28,206 bases of DNA from Roseiarcus sp036502965. Its GTDB lineage: Bacteria; Pseudomonadota; Alphaproteobacteria; Rhizobiales; Beijerinckiaceae. The stretch spans positions 1-28,206 of the forward strand of contig DASXXT010000301.1 of assembly GCA_036502965.1 (NCBI GenBank), given 5' to 3'. Positions within the stretch are counted from its first letter, which is position 1, and every line of letters begins with the position of its first letter. Of the stretch, positions 7,264-15,085 are shown in pieces. Below the pieces are notes generated by a model. The model did no database searches, was not told the DNA's origin, and was given only the letters and a program-made list of their open reading frames with translations. The position numbers were made by a program, and so were the translations under genes.

Positions 7264-8052
7264 CTACCGCCAGGTCCAGGTCATCGTGGCCACGAGCGGA
7301 GCATCGGGCGTGACGATGCGCGGGTTCGGCATGTTCAGTGAATTTGGCGGCGCCGTCCATGGCTCGACGCATACGCCGGCGTCTTCCATGTCATAGAGGA
7401 CCCAATCTTGGCAGTCGGAGCCGACGGTGAGTTCGAGCTCCCCCGGCCAGCGCAGAATGGGGTCGGCGCGCAGGTCGCGGAAGCAGTAATCCCAGGGTCT
7501 CGGCGCTGGCGCAGTCAACTTGCCGCTGGGCAGGCCCGTGGCGTCATTGGCCCACATCAATCGCGGCTCCACGTCAAGTTCGAGTGCAGCAGATGCGGGC
7601 GTTCCCGCCAGGCGACGGACGAACCAAGGATGCCACCCGACCGCCGCCGGTATGCGCGCCCGTGCATGCAACTCGATGCGAAACGTCGCGCGCCCCACGC
7701 TAAGTTCGGTGCGCTGGACCACCCGGCACGGCCAAGGCCACGGGTCGCCGAGTTCGATGCTGAGTTCGCCGTCGCCGGTGACCTGCCACGGCCGATCTGT
7801 GACCAGCCCGTGCAGGGCGTGCGGCCCGTTGTTGGCGGTGAAGCGGTACTGGGCGCCGCCGTAACTCAGGCGCGCGTCGCGCAGCCGGCCCACCCAGGGC
7901 GCCATGACGAAGCTGCCCGAGTGGAAGACGTCTTTGCCGTGCGCCACCAGAAGCTCGTGATCGCCGACTCGGAACGAACTGAGCCTGCCGCCGTCGGCCG
8001 GTTCGAAGGTCGCGGCGCAGCCCTCAGCCGCTAGCTGCATGGTCGCGGTCAT
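7264..8052 (-). CDS. Aldose 1-epimerase (galactose mutarotase family)
   Basis: The 262-residue product has the family layout: PWVGRLRDARL near residue 53, NNGPHALHG with His81, VGWHPWF with the catalytic acid His141, and CVEPWT with the catalytic base Glu230. It interconverts alpha and beta anomers of a free sugar, probably the one imported by its operon. The ATG at 8052-8050 overlaps the TGA of the upstream SDR as ATGA, so I prefer it over an in-frame GTG at 8064. The key residues look intact, unlike its neighbours. As the last gene of an otherwise broken operon it may no longer be useful. Confidence 0.9.
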   Translation of the reverse strand: MTATMQLAAEGCAATFEPADGGRLSSFRVGDHELLVAHGKDVFHSGSFVMAPWVGRLRDARLSYGGAQYRFTANNGPHALHGLVTDRPWQVTGDGELSIELGDPWPWPCRVVQRTELSVGRATFRIELHARARIPAAVGWHPWFVRRLAGTPASAALELDVEPRLMWANDATGLPSGKLTAPAPRPWDYCFRDLRADPILRWPGELELTVGSDCQDWVLYDMEDAGVCVEPWTAPPNSLNMPNPRIVTPDAPLVATMTWTWR

Positions 8053-8827
8053 TGCGAAGTCCACCCTCCATCGACGACGAGAACCGTCCCGGTGACCATC
8101 CGGCCGGCATCCGAGGCGAGGTAGATGATCGCGCCGGCCACATCGTCGGTCAGCGCGAACTGGCCGAGCGGGATCTTGCCCAGCACGGCGGCCCGCATCG
8201 CCGGCTCATCCAGGATTGGCGCCGTTCCTGGCGTATAGATGAAGGTGAGCGCGACCGCGTTGACCGTGATCGCGTCCTTTGCCCACTCGAGCGCAAGCGT
8301 CTTGGTCATCATGTTGAGACCGCCCTTGCTGGCGCAATATACGGTGGCGTCGGGCAGACCAACGAGTCCGCCCTGCGAGCTGATGTTGACGATGCGGCCG
8401 GCCTGGCCGGCCGCCGCCATCCTGCGGGCGACCGCCTGGCTCATGAAAAACACCCCCCGGAGCTTCACGCCCATCATCTCGTCCCAGTCGGCCTCGGTGA
8501 CATCGAAGGCCGCACGTGCGAAGCCTAGACCGGCGTTGTTGACAAGCACATCCATACGGCCATGCGCATCGACGATGGCCGAGACGACTTCCATGATCGA
8601 GGCGGCGTCGCGCACATCCAGCCGTTGGGGTGCACCGTCAAACTGCGCGACTGCGCTTCGGCGGTGACACGGGCGGAGTCATCCGCTGTGCGTACCATCG
8701 GCACGACGACGGCTCCGGTCTCGGCGAGCAGGACGGTCAGCCCGCGCCCAATTCCCTTCGACGCCCCGGTGACGACGACGACGCGGCCGCTGAGATCGAA
8801 ACGCTTCGAGGCGGCGGCCAAGCTCAT
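8049..8827 (-). pseudogene. Short-chain dehydrogenase/reductase, frameshifted
   Basis: The N-terminal part starts at ATG 8827 and carries LSGRVVVVTGASKGIGRG, the NAD(P)-binding motif. The rest lies in another frame with VLVNNAG, NISSQGG (catalytic Ser), VYCASKGG (catalytic Tyr and Lys) and a VDGGWTSQ end. A single-base indel near 8650 separates them: shifting frame there restores a continuous reading through a segment ending PQRLDVRDAASI. The only lesion I can see is this indel, so it is either a recent inactivation or a base-calling error. Stops overlap neighbouring starts on both sides (ATGA at 8824-8827 and 8049-8052), showing a tightly coupled operon. It would probably oxidise a sugar or sugar lactone precursor. 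Confidence 0.9.
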
Positions 8828-8952
8828 TCGCGCGCTCCGAAGTCGAGCGGCGGGCGGCCGCGGAACGGCGCGATTGCCTGCCAACCCGTCGCTACCGGTT
8901 TGACGACAGTGGCCCGGCCGAAGTCCGAGCGGCCTCCGGCGATCGGCGCGAC
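8824..8952 (-). pseudogene. C-terminal 42-codon remnant of an unrecognised operon gene
   Basis: Immediately upstream of the SDR, a frame opened by TAG (8955-8953) and closed by TGA (8826-8824) encodes VAPIAGGRSDFGRATVVKPV and then WQAIAPFRGRPPLDFGARE. Its stop overlaps the SDR start as ATGA, the normal joint of a translationally coupled operon, so this is the real C-terminus of a gene whose front is missing. The body should have lain between the ATPase and the SDR and has been deleted. I do not recognise the family. Confidence 0.55.
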
Positions 8953-9042
8953 CTAATTCTTGCTATTCGACACTACACTTGCCGTTTCCTCGAAGCGGGA
9001 ATGATCGCCAGCAAAGCGTCGACCCTGCTGCGGTCGCGTTGC

Positions 9043-10442
9043 TCATCCCTGCGCGACGACCTGGGTGACGCGCTCGAGGTCGGCCTCCGCGCTCGAGAAC
9101 TGACCCATGACTCGGCCGCGGGCAAGCACGACAACATCGTCGGCCACCGACATCGCCTGCTGCAGATTGTGCATGATCAAGATGACCGCCTGGCCGGCGT
9201 CCCGTGCGCGCCGGGCCTGATCGAGCACCTGCTGGGTCTGGCGGACCGCGAGCGCGGCGGTCGGCTCGTCGAGGATCAGACAGCGGGAGCCGTATGCGAT
9301 GGCCCGCGCAATGGCGACGGCCTTGCTTTTGGCCACCGGACAGTATCGCCGCCGGGTCGCTGAGCCGTCGCCGCAAATTGACACCGAGCGTGGCCAAGGC
9401 ATCATTGGTGATGCGATCGGCCTGCTTCGCGTCGTAGATACGCAGCGGTCCGAAGCGCTTTAGCGGCTCGTTGCCGAGCACCATGTTTCGGTCAATCGAC
9501 ATCAGGTCACAGACGGCGAGGTCCTGGAACACCGTCGAGATGCCGGCCCCGCGTGCGTCGTGCGCGCTGTGCAGCGTGACCGCGCGTCCGTCCACCTCAA
9601 CCGAACCGGAGGTGGGCTGGTAGACGCCCGACAGCACCTTGATCAATGTGCTCTTGCCGGCGCCATTGTCGCCGAGCAGCGCGAGCACCTTGCCGGCGCG
9701 GGCTTCGATCGAGATGTCGCGCAGCGCCGTCATCGATTGGAAGGTCATCGTGACATCGCGCAGCGCGACCACCGGCGCGGTCACGCCGAAGGCTCGTCGG
9801 TCGCGTCGGCTCGTCGCGGAGGCGTCAAGTGGGGCGGCTCGACCCGGCCACCCGGTCTCGTCGGCGACGATGATTGGCTGTTCGGGTGCGGGTCGATCGG
9901 GACTCATCACGAAGCGATCGATAACGATGCGGTTGATCAGCACCGCGACGAGCACCACGATGCCGAGGAAAATGTTGACCCAATAGCCCTGCAGGCCGAT
10001 CAGCAATACGCCGGCGTTGACCATCGCGTACATGAACGCGCCAAGGACCGTCCCGAGCACACTGCCGTAACCGCCGGTCAGCAAAGTACCGCCGATGACA
10101 GCCATGGCGATAGCAATCAGCTCTCAGCCAACGCCACGGTTCGCGTCGATCGAGAAGTATTGGACGGCCACAACGATCCCGGCGATACCTGACGTGAGGC
10201 CCGACAGTGCGAATAGCGTCACCGTGGTGCGGGCGACCGGCACCCCAAGATTCTTGGCCGCAGTGGGGTTTTGCCGGATCGCGAATGCCCAGTTGCCCAT
10301 GCGGGTGCGCAACAGGAACAGCGTCGCGAGCGCCGCGACCACGAGGAACCACAGTAGCGACATCCGGTAGCACTTGTTCGGCCACCGGCGCCGCGAGCGA
10401 CTGCTGAAGCGTCGGTGGAATCGCCTGCAGGCCGCCGACCTC
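9043..10442 (-). pseudogene. Broken sugar ABC transporter permease joined in frame to its ATPase
   Basis: The permease part begins in one frame (EVGGLQAIPPTLQQSLAAPV), shifts near 10365, then reads SLLWFLVVAALATLF and VPVARTTVTLFALSGLTSGI. At 10126-10124 there is TGA exactly where the family has Trp (GVG-stop-ELIAIA). The same frame continues through the last permease helices and, with no stop, through a 40-residue linker into an ATPase with Walker A GDNGAGKSTLIKVLSG. At LSGGQKQ (near 9320) an extra base shifts the frame; the other frame gives IARAIAYGSRCLILDEPTAA and ends in a segment closing LERVTQVVAQG. The N-terminal half of the permease and any binding protein are absent. Three lesions plus truncation indicate a pseudogene. 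Confidence 0.9.
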
Positions 10443-10643
10443 GCCGCGCTCCAGCAGAAGGCGCGTAACCTCCCTCCACGAACAGCGGCGCCCCACCCGC
10501 GGCTCGCTGACGCGCCTCATCACTTCCGCTGACAGCGTGCGGCGGGCCGGCCAGTTAGGCGATTATGCGTTGAACCTGCGCTTCGTCGAGCGGCGCCAGC
10601 GAAAGGCCGTTATGGAACCGGGCCGAGCGGCGACCACCCTACG

Positions 10644-11126
10644 CTATTCGACGGCAAGGACTTCGATCTCGTGGCCGCCGAGGACAACGCGATCGCCGAC
10701 CGCCTTCCCGATCAGAGCGCGCGCGACGGGAGAAACGTAGGAGATCGATCCAGCTCCGGGGTCGGCTTCGTCCTCCCCGACGATCCGGAACGTCTGCCGC
10801 CGACCGTCGCCGCGGGCGAACCTCACCCGGGAACCGAACGCGACTGTGTCGCGCTCGACCGGATCCGGCATCAGCTGAGCGGTCCTGAGACGCTCCGCGA
10901 AATACCGTATGTCCCTTGACGCCGCGGCGACGGCGTTGCGGCGCTCGTTGAGGTCTTCGATCTGTTGCGCCGTGTGATACGCCGTGCGAGCGGCCGTCAT
11001 CGCCGCACCCAGCGCCTTGAGCCCAGACTGCGTCACCAAATTCGGGTGCGGTGAGATCGGACGATCGGGAAGCGCGACGGCCGCGGCCCTTTCGGCGCTT
11101 TCTTCTCGGGTGAACGCAACGCTCAT
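10644..11126 (-). CDS. GreA/GreB-family transcription elongation factor (Rhizobiales-type paralogue)
   Basis: The 160-residue protein has an N-terminal extension including LPDRPISPHPNLVTQSGL and a helical coiled coil (about 30-85). Its C-terminal FKBP-like GreA domain holds IVGEDEADPGAGSISYVSPV and then ALIGKAVGD. GreA factors enter the RNA polymerase secondary channel and stimulate cleavage of backtracked RNA. At the coiled-coil tip the usual GDLSENAEY is replaced by EDLNERRNA: Asp58 and Glu61 fit the two key acids, but the following acidic and aromatic positions are lost. It may therefore bind polymerase with altered cleavage activity. The gene is single and diverges from the sugar transporter operon. 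Confidence 0.87.
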   Translation of the reverse strand: MSVAFTREESAERAAAVALPDRPISPHPNLVTQSGLKALGAAMTAARTAYHTAQQIEDLNERRNAVAAASRDIRYFAERLRTAQLMPDPVERDTVAFGSRVRFARGDGRRQTFRIVGEDEADPGAGSISYVSPVARALIGKAVGDRVVLGGHEIEVLAVE

Positions 11127-11218
11127 AGCTTCGCTTTACGCCGTCGGAAGGGGTCTCGCAATTCCTTCGCATGGCCTCGGCTAGCCACGCCGGACCGCCA
11201 GCTGTGATAGGCGGCCAC

Positions 11219-11246
11219 GTGACAACGCCGCCCAGGCTGCTATTGT
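11219..11246 (+). promoter_or_regulatory. Candidate sigma-70 promoter of the sugar transporter operon
   Basis: GTGACA (11219-11224) and TATTGT (11241-11246) are spaced by 16 bases, a fair match to TTGACA and TATAAT. It lies about 170 bases before the start of the binding-protein gene in the 288-base gap shared with the divergent greA-like gene. No activity data; the GC-rich spacer is usual for this genome. Confidence 0.35.
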
Positions 11247-11279
11247 GCGTATGAAGAGGAGCTCCCGCGCGCAAAGCGG

Positions 11280-11291
11280 CTCCCATGGGAG
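11280..11291. promoter_or_regulatory. Palindrome in the transporter leader, possible operator
   Basis: CTCCCATGGGAG is a perfect 12-base palindrome about 33 bases downstream of the candidate -10 box. A position just after the transcription start is common for repressor sites of sugar operons. There is no repressor gene beside the operon to pair it with, and a 12-base palindrome can arise by chance. Confidence 0.3.
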
Positions 11292-11414
11292 AAACGCCAG
11301 AAGACGCCGTTCGCCCGAAGACCAGACGTTATCCGCTGCGAAGCGTTCCAGTCGACTGCGCCGGCCGCGACGGGCGGGCTGCAGAGCATGCCCGCATTGT
11401 AAGGAGGAGCGACG

Positions 11415-12422
11415 ATGACAATGAGATTGAACAGGCGCGAGTTCTCGGCCTTGGTCGTCGCGGCGGCGGCCGGCATAGCGCCGCAAGCAGCGCGCGCCGT
11501 TGAAGGAGGCAAGACCATCGCGCTCATGTTCGACGCCTTCGACTCCGACTTCTGGATCACCGGCAACAACATCCTGAAGGCCAAAGCAAAGGAGAACGGC
11601 TGGACGACACTCGAGACGATCTCCAATCGCGACCAGAATAAGCAGAACGATCAAGTGAAGGCGATGGTCGAACGCAAGGTCGACGGGATCGTATTCATTC
11701 CGACCGATAACAACGCCGCCATTCCGGCGATCCGGACCGCCAACGCGGCCAGCATCCCGATCATCTTTTTCAACCGCCCGCCCGCTCCGAACGACAACAA
11801 GTATGTCGCCATCCAGGCCGACAACCGAAAGATCATGCAGACGACGGTTTCGACCCTCGTCGACATCGCGAAGAAGCAGGGCGGCAAGTACAAAGCCGTG
11901 CTCCTAATGGGTGACCTTGGCGACAACAACGCGGTTCAGCGGCGCGACGGCGCGCTCGATATTCTCGACGCGAACAAGGACATCGTCGCTGTCGTGTCGC
12001 GGGTCGCGACCGAATGGAACGCCGACAAGACTTTCGCCGGTCTCACCAACGCGATTCAGGCGAATCCGGACGTCAACATGCTGATTTCGCCGTCCGACTC
12101 GGAGGACAAGATCATCGAGCAAGTGCTCAAGACGGCGGGCAAGTGGCACAAGACCGGTGAGGATGGCCATGTGCTGTTCGCCGGTTTCGACGGCGACCAG
12201 AATGGCTACAGATTGCTGAGCGAGAAATACATGGACGTGAACGGGGTGCAGAACCTCTTCTACGAGGTCGACCTCGCCTATGGCGCCTTTAAGGACATCT
12301 GGGGCGGCAAGCCTGTGGAAAAGATGCTGATCGATCCTGGTTTCGCGATTAGCCAGGCGACGCTCGACGGCAAGCGCGAAGACATGTGGGGCTACCACGT
12401 GTGGAAAGAGAAGAACAAGTAG
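11415..12422 (+). CDS. Periplasmic sugar-binding protein of an ABC importer (RbsB/XylF-like)
   Basis: The 335-residue protein begins with an export signal of twin-arginine type: NRREFSALVVAAAAG, with an ARA cleavage site near residue 28. Type I periplasmic binding folds follow, with TIALMFDAFDSDFWITGNN at the first lobe, VKAMVERKVDGIVFIPTDN, and a C-terminal VLFAGFDGDQNGY segment. It belongs to the pentose/hexose-binding group (Peripla_BP_4). It captures the substrate and delivers it to the two permeases encoded next. A strong ribosome site AAGGAGGAG precedes ATG 11415. The ligand cannot be read from the sequence; the downstream genes suggest a sugar, polyol or sugar acid. Confidence 0.92.
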   Translation: MTMRLNRREFSALVVAAAAGIAPQAARAVEGGKTIALMFDAFDSDFWITGNNILKAKAKENGWTTLETISNRDQNKQNDQVKAMVERKVDGIVFIPTDNNAAIPAIRTANAASIPIIFFNRPPAPNDNKYVAIQADNRKIMQTTVSTLVDIAKKQGGKYKAVLLMGDLGDNNAVQRRDGALDILDANKDIVAVVSRVATEWNADKTFAGLTNAIQANPDVNMLISPSDSEDKIIEQVLKTAGKWHKTGEDGHVLFAGFDGDQNGYRLLSEKYMDVNGVQNLFYEVDLAYGAFKDIWGGKPVEKMLIDPGFAISQATLDGKREDMWGYHVWKEKNK

Positions 12423-12462
12423 CCGTTCGATTTCAGGGGCCGGCGAGCGCGAGGTTTCCGAG

Positions 12463-13506
12463 ATGGCGGAAACAGGCAGCGTCTTGTCCTTTGTATCGGG
12501 CGGCGCTCGCTCCCGCCCTATGCGAGCGTTTCGCTGGCTCCTCTTCTCGGACTATCTCGTCCTCGCGCTGACGCTCGTCTATGTCGCGGCGCTCTGGCTC
12601 GTCGTGCCTGAGATCCTGAGCCCCACCAACGTTCGGGACATCTTTCTGCAGATTCTCCCGCTGTTTATCGCGGCTTTGGGCCTCATGATGGTTCTGATGG
12701 TGGCCCAGATCGACCTCTCGGCTACTTCGATCATGGCGATGGGCTGCGTGGTCGGCGCCTCGATCATGACCAGCCAGGACGGCTATCTTGCCGGAGAGCC
12801 ATGGGCGCCCGTCGTCGCGATCCTGGCGATCGTCGCCATCGGAATCCTGATCGGCGTTCTGAACGGTATTTGCACTATCGTGTTCGACATGCCGTCCTTT
12901 CTCGTCACGCTGACGACGATGATGTTCTTCAGCGGCGCGGCGATCTGGTACACGGCGGCCCATACCAGCTCCGGATCGAGCATCGGAAGCCTTCCTCCCG
13001 CGTTTCTTGAAATTGGTTATGGTGGTGTGGCGGGGATTCCCTACGCGGCGATCATCACCATTCTGCTCGCGATCGTCGTCCACCTGCTTCTCACACGCAC
13101 TGTCTTCGGTCATTGGATCATGGCGGTCGGCCTCAATCCCAGCGCGGCGGCGATCTCGGGCGTGCCCGTGAGAGCCGTGGTCATCGGCTGCTTTGCGCTG
13201 TCCGGCCTGTTCGCGGCTTTCGCGGCGATCATCTACACGGCGCGCCTCGAAGCAGGGACGCCGATCCTCGGGCAGCGGATCCTCCTCGACGTGATTGGCG
13301 CGGCGGTGATCGGCGGGGTCAGTTTGTTCGGCGGCAAGGGGACGGTCATCGGCGTCCTGTTCGGGGTGCTGTTTCTCAGCACGGTCGACAACGGTCTGCA
13401 GCTGCTCGGCCTGTCGTTGTCATCGGTCTATGCGATCAAAGGCGGCGTCATCCTGCTGGCCGCCGTAACCGACGCGATCCGCCATACGCTGATGGCGCGG
13501 GGCTAG
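12463..13506 (+). CDS. Sugar ABC transporter permease 1 (RbsC-like)
   Basis: The 347-residue product is very hydrophobic, with about eight to ten membrane helices. Family marks are MVAQIDLSATSIMAMG, a GLNPSAAAISGVPV cytoplasmic loop that contacts the ATPase, and GAAVIGGVSLFGGKGTVIGV near the C-terminus. It forms half of the transport channel; a second permease follows the ATPase gene, so the channel is probably a heterodimer. The ATPase gene starts three bases after its stop codon. The start at 12463 follows a weak GAG-type ribosome site in a 40-base gap after the binding-protein gene. Confidence 0.95.
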   Translation: MAETGSVLSFVSGGARSRPMRAFRWLLFSDYLVLALTLVYVAALWLVVPEILSPTNVRDIFLQILPLFIAALGLMMVLMVAQIDLSATSIMAMGCVVGASIMTSQDGYLAGEPWAPVVAILAIVAIGILIGVLNGICTIVFDMPSFLVTLTTMMFFSGAAIWYTAAHTSSGSSIGSLPPAFLEIGYGGVAGIPYAAIITILLAIVVHLLLTRTVFGHWIMAVGLNPSAAAISGVPVRAVVIGCFALSGLFAAFAAIIYTARLEAGTPILGQRILLDVIGAAVIGGVSLFGGKGTVIGVLFGVLFLSTVDNGLQLLGLSLSSVYAIKGGVILLAAVTDAIRHTLMARG

Positions 13507-13509
13507 CCG

Positions 13510-15018
13510 ATGTCTGACGTGCTCCTCAAGGTCAGCGGGCTCAACAAGAGCTTCTTCGGCGTCCAGGTGCTGCGCGACGTCGGATTCGAGCTGCCACGCG
13601 GCGCCGTTCTCGGCCTCGTCGGCGAGAACGGCTCGGGCAAGTCGACGACGATGAACATCCTTGGCGGCGTGCTGCACAGGGACAGCGGTCGCGTCGAGCT
13701 GGCCGGCGAGCAAATCGCGCCAGCGAATTCGCGCGACGCGCTCGCTCTCGGCATCGCCTTCATTCACCAGGAGCTGAGTCTCTTTCCGAATCTCAGTGTC
13801 GAGGAGAACATCTTCCTCGATCATTTTCCACGAAGGATGGATCGACTTCCATTCATCGACCGGCGGACCCTTCGAGAGCAGGCGAAGGAGGCGCTCGAGC
13901 TCATTGACCTGCACATCTCTCCCGTCACGCCGGTCATGCGACTCCCGCAGGGCGAACGCCAACTTGTAGAGATCGCCAAGGCGCTGACCCGTCGGGCGCG
14001 GCTTATCATCTTCGACGAGCCGACGACTTCGCTCACCGCGCGCGAGACGGAACGGCTGTTCCAGATCATCAATCGGCTGCGCGCGCAGGGGATCTCGATC
14101 ATCTACATCAGCCACATTCTTAGCGACGTCCTGCGCCTTTGCGACGACATCGTGGTGCTGCGTGACGGCCAGGTGGTCGGCGCCGGCCCGCGCGCCGACT
14201 TCACTATCGAGCGTCTGGTGACGTTGATGGTCGGCCGGACGATCGATCGGCTCTTTCCCGAGCGGGGGCCTGGCTCCGGGCCGCACAGCACGGCCTTGTC
14301 CGTACGCGGCGTCTCGCAACCCGGCATCGTCAAGGAGGTGTCGTTCGACCTCAGGCTGGGCGAGGTGCTGGGGGTGTCCGGCCTCATGGGCTCGGGCCGT
14401 TCCGAACTCGCGCGCATCGTCTTTGGCCTCGATCCTTATTCAGAGGGCGAGATTCGCGTTGGAGACACGACGCTTCCGCCGCTTGCGCCTCGCGAGGCGA
14501 TGCGCAGGGGCGTCGCCTTCCTGACCGAGGACCGGCGCGGCGAGGGTCTGATGATGGAAGCCTCCATCACCGACAATATCGTCCTCCCCTCGCTCATCGA
14601 GCGGTCCAGCGGCTTCGTGCACTGGTTGAAGCCCGCGGCGCTCGGCGAAGCCGCGCGCGGCGTGGCGGAGCGCGTCCGCGTCAACGTCAAGGCGATCGAC
14701 CGGACAGCCGTGCGGGTCCTCTCAGGCGGCAACCAACAAAAGGTCGTGATCGCGAAATGGCTCCTGCGGGCGCCCACGATCTTCATCCTCGACGAACCGA
14801 CGCGCGGTATCGACGTCGGAGCAAAATACGAGGTCTACAAGATCATCAACCAAATGGTCACTGCCGGTGCCGCGATCCTCTTCATCTCCTCCGAGATCGA
14901 GGAGCTGATCGGGATGGCTGACCGCATCATGGTCATGGGCCGCGGCGAGGTGCGCGGCTTTTTCGAGCGGGCGAACTTCGATCGCGAGACCCTCATGAAC
15001 GCAGCCTTGTGGGATTGA
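13510..15018 (+). CDS. Sugar ABC transporter ATP-binding protein, two domains (RbsA/MglA-like)
   Basis: The 502-residue protein has two nucleotide-binding domains. The first is canonical: Walker A GENGSGKST (38-46), Q-loop HQELSLFPNLSVEEN (86-100), signature LPQGERQ (145-151, where LSVGQxQ is usual) and Walker B IIFDEP (166-171). The second has the degenerate Walker A typical of RbsA (GLMGSGRSE, 291-299), the signature LSGGNQQK (404-411) and ILDEPTRGIDVGAK (426-439). One functional ATP site per molecule is the norm in this family. It powers import through the two flanking permeases. It is the intact counterpart of the dead ATPase genes at 434-1822 and 9043-9800. Confidence 0.97.
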   Translation: MSDVLLKVSGLNKSFFGVQVLRDVGFELPRGAVLGLVGENGSGKSTTMNILGGVLHRDSGRVELAGEQIAPANSRDALALGIAFIHQELSLFPNLSVEENIFLDHFPRRMDRLPFIDRRTLREQAKEALELIDLHISPVTPVMRLPQGERQLVEIAKALTRRARLIIFDEPTTSLTARETERLFQIINRLRAQGISIIYISHILSDVLRLCDDIVVLRDGQVVGAGPRADFTIERLVTLMVGRTIDRLFPERGPGSGPHSTALSVRGVSQPGIVKEVSFDLRLGEVLGVSGLMGSGRSELARIVFGLDPYSEGEIRVGDTTLPPLAPREAMRRGVAFLTEDRRGEGLMMEASITDNIVLPSLIERSSGFVHWLKPAALGEAARGVAERVRVNVKAIDRTAVRVLSGGNQQKVVIAKWLLRAPTIFILDEPTRGIDVGAKYEVYKIINQMVTAGAAILFISSEIEELIGMADRIMVMGRGEVRGFFERANFDRETLMNAALWD

Positions 15019-15085
15019 GGAGAGCGCCCTGCGGCGGCTGGACTCGCGAACCCTTATCCTGATCGCGCTGCGGCTCGCGCCGCTG

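Noticed and set aside
10124..10126. TGA in the permease remnant as selenocysteine or programmed readthrough
   Set aside because: The position is normally Trp, the same gene has independent frameshifts, and a permease has no reason to use selenocysteine there.
269..10442. All frame breaks explained by poor sequence quality
   Set aside because: Breaks are confined to accessory sugar and mobile-type genes, while ilvD, the kinase, the AceE-like gene and the right-hand operons are intact; altered Walker residues and truncations also indicate true decay. A base error remains possible for the single SDR indel near 8650.
10524..10643. Short C-terminal-like peptide (RFHNGLSLAPLDEAQVQRII) between the permease remnant and the greA-like gene
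   Set aside because: Closed by stops within about 27 codons and not recognisable, so it cannot be separated from chance.
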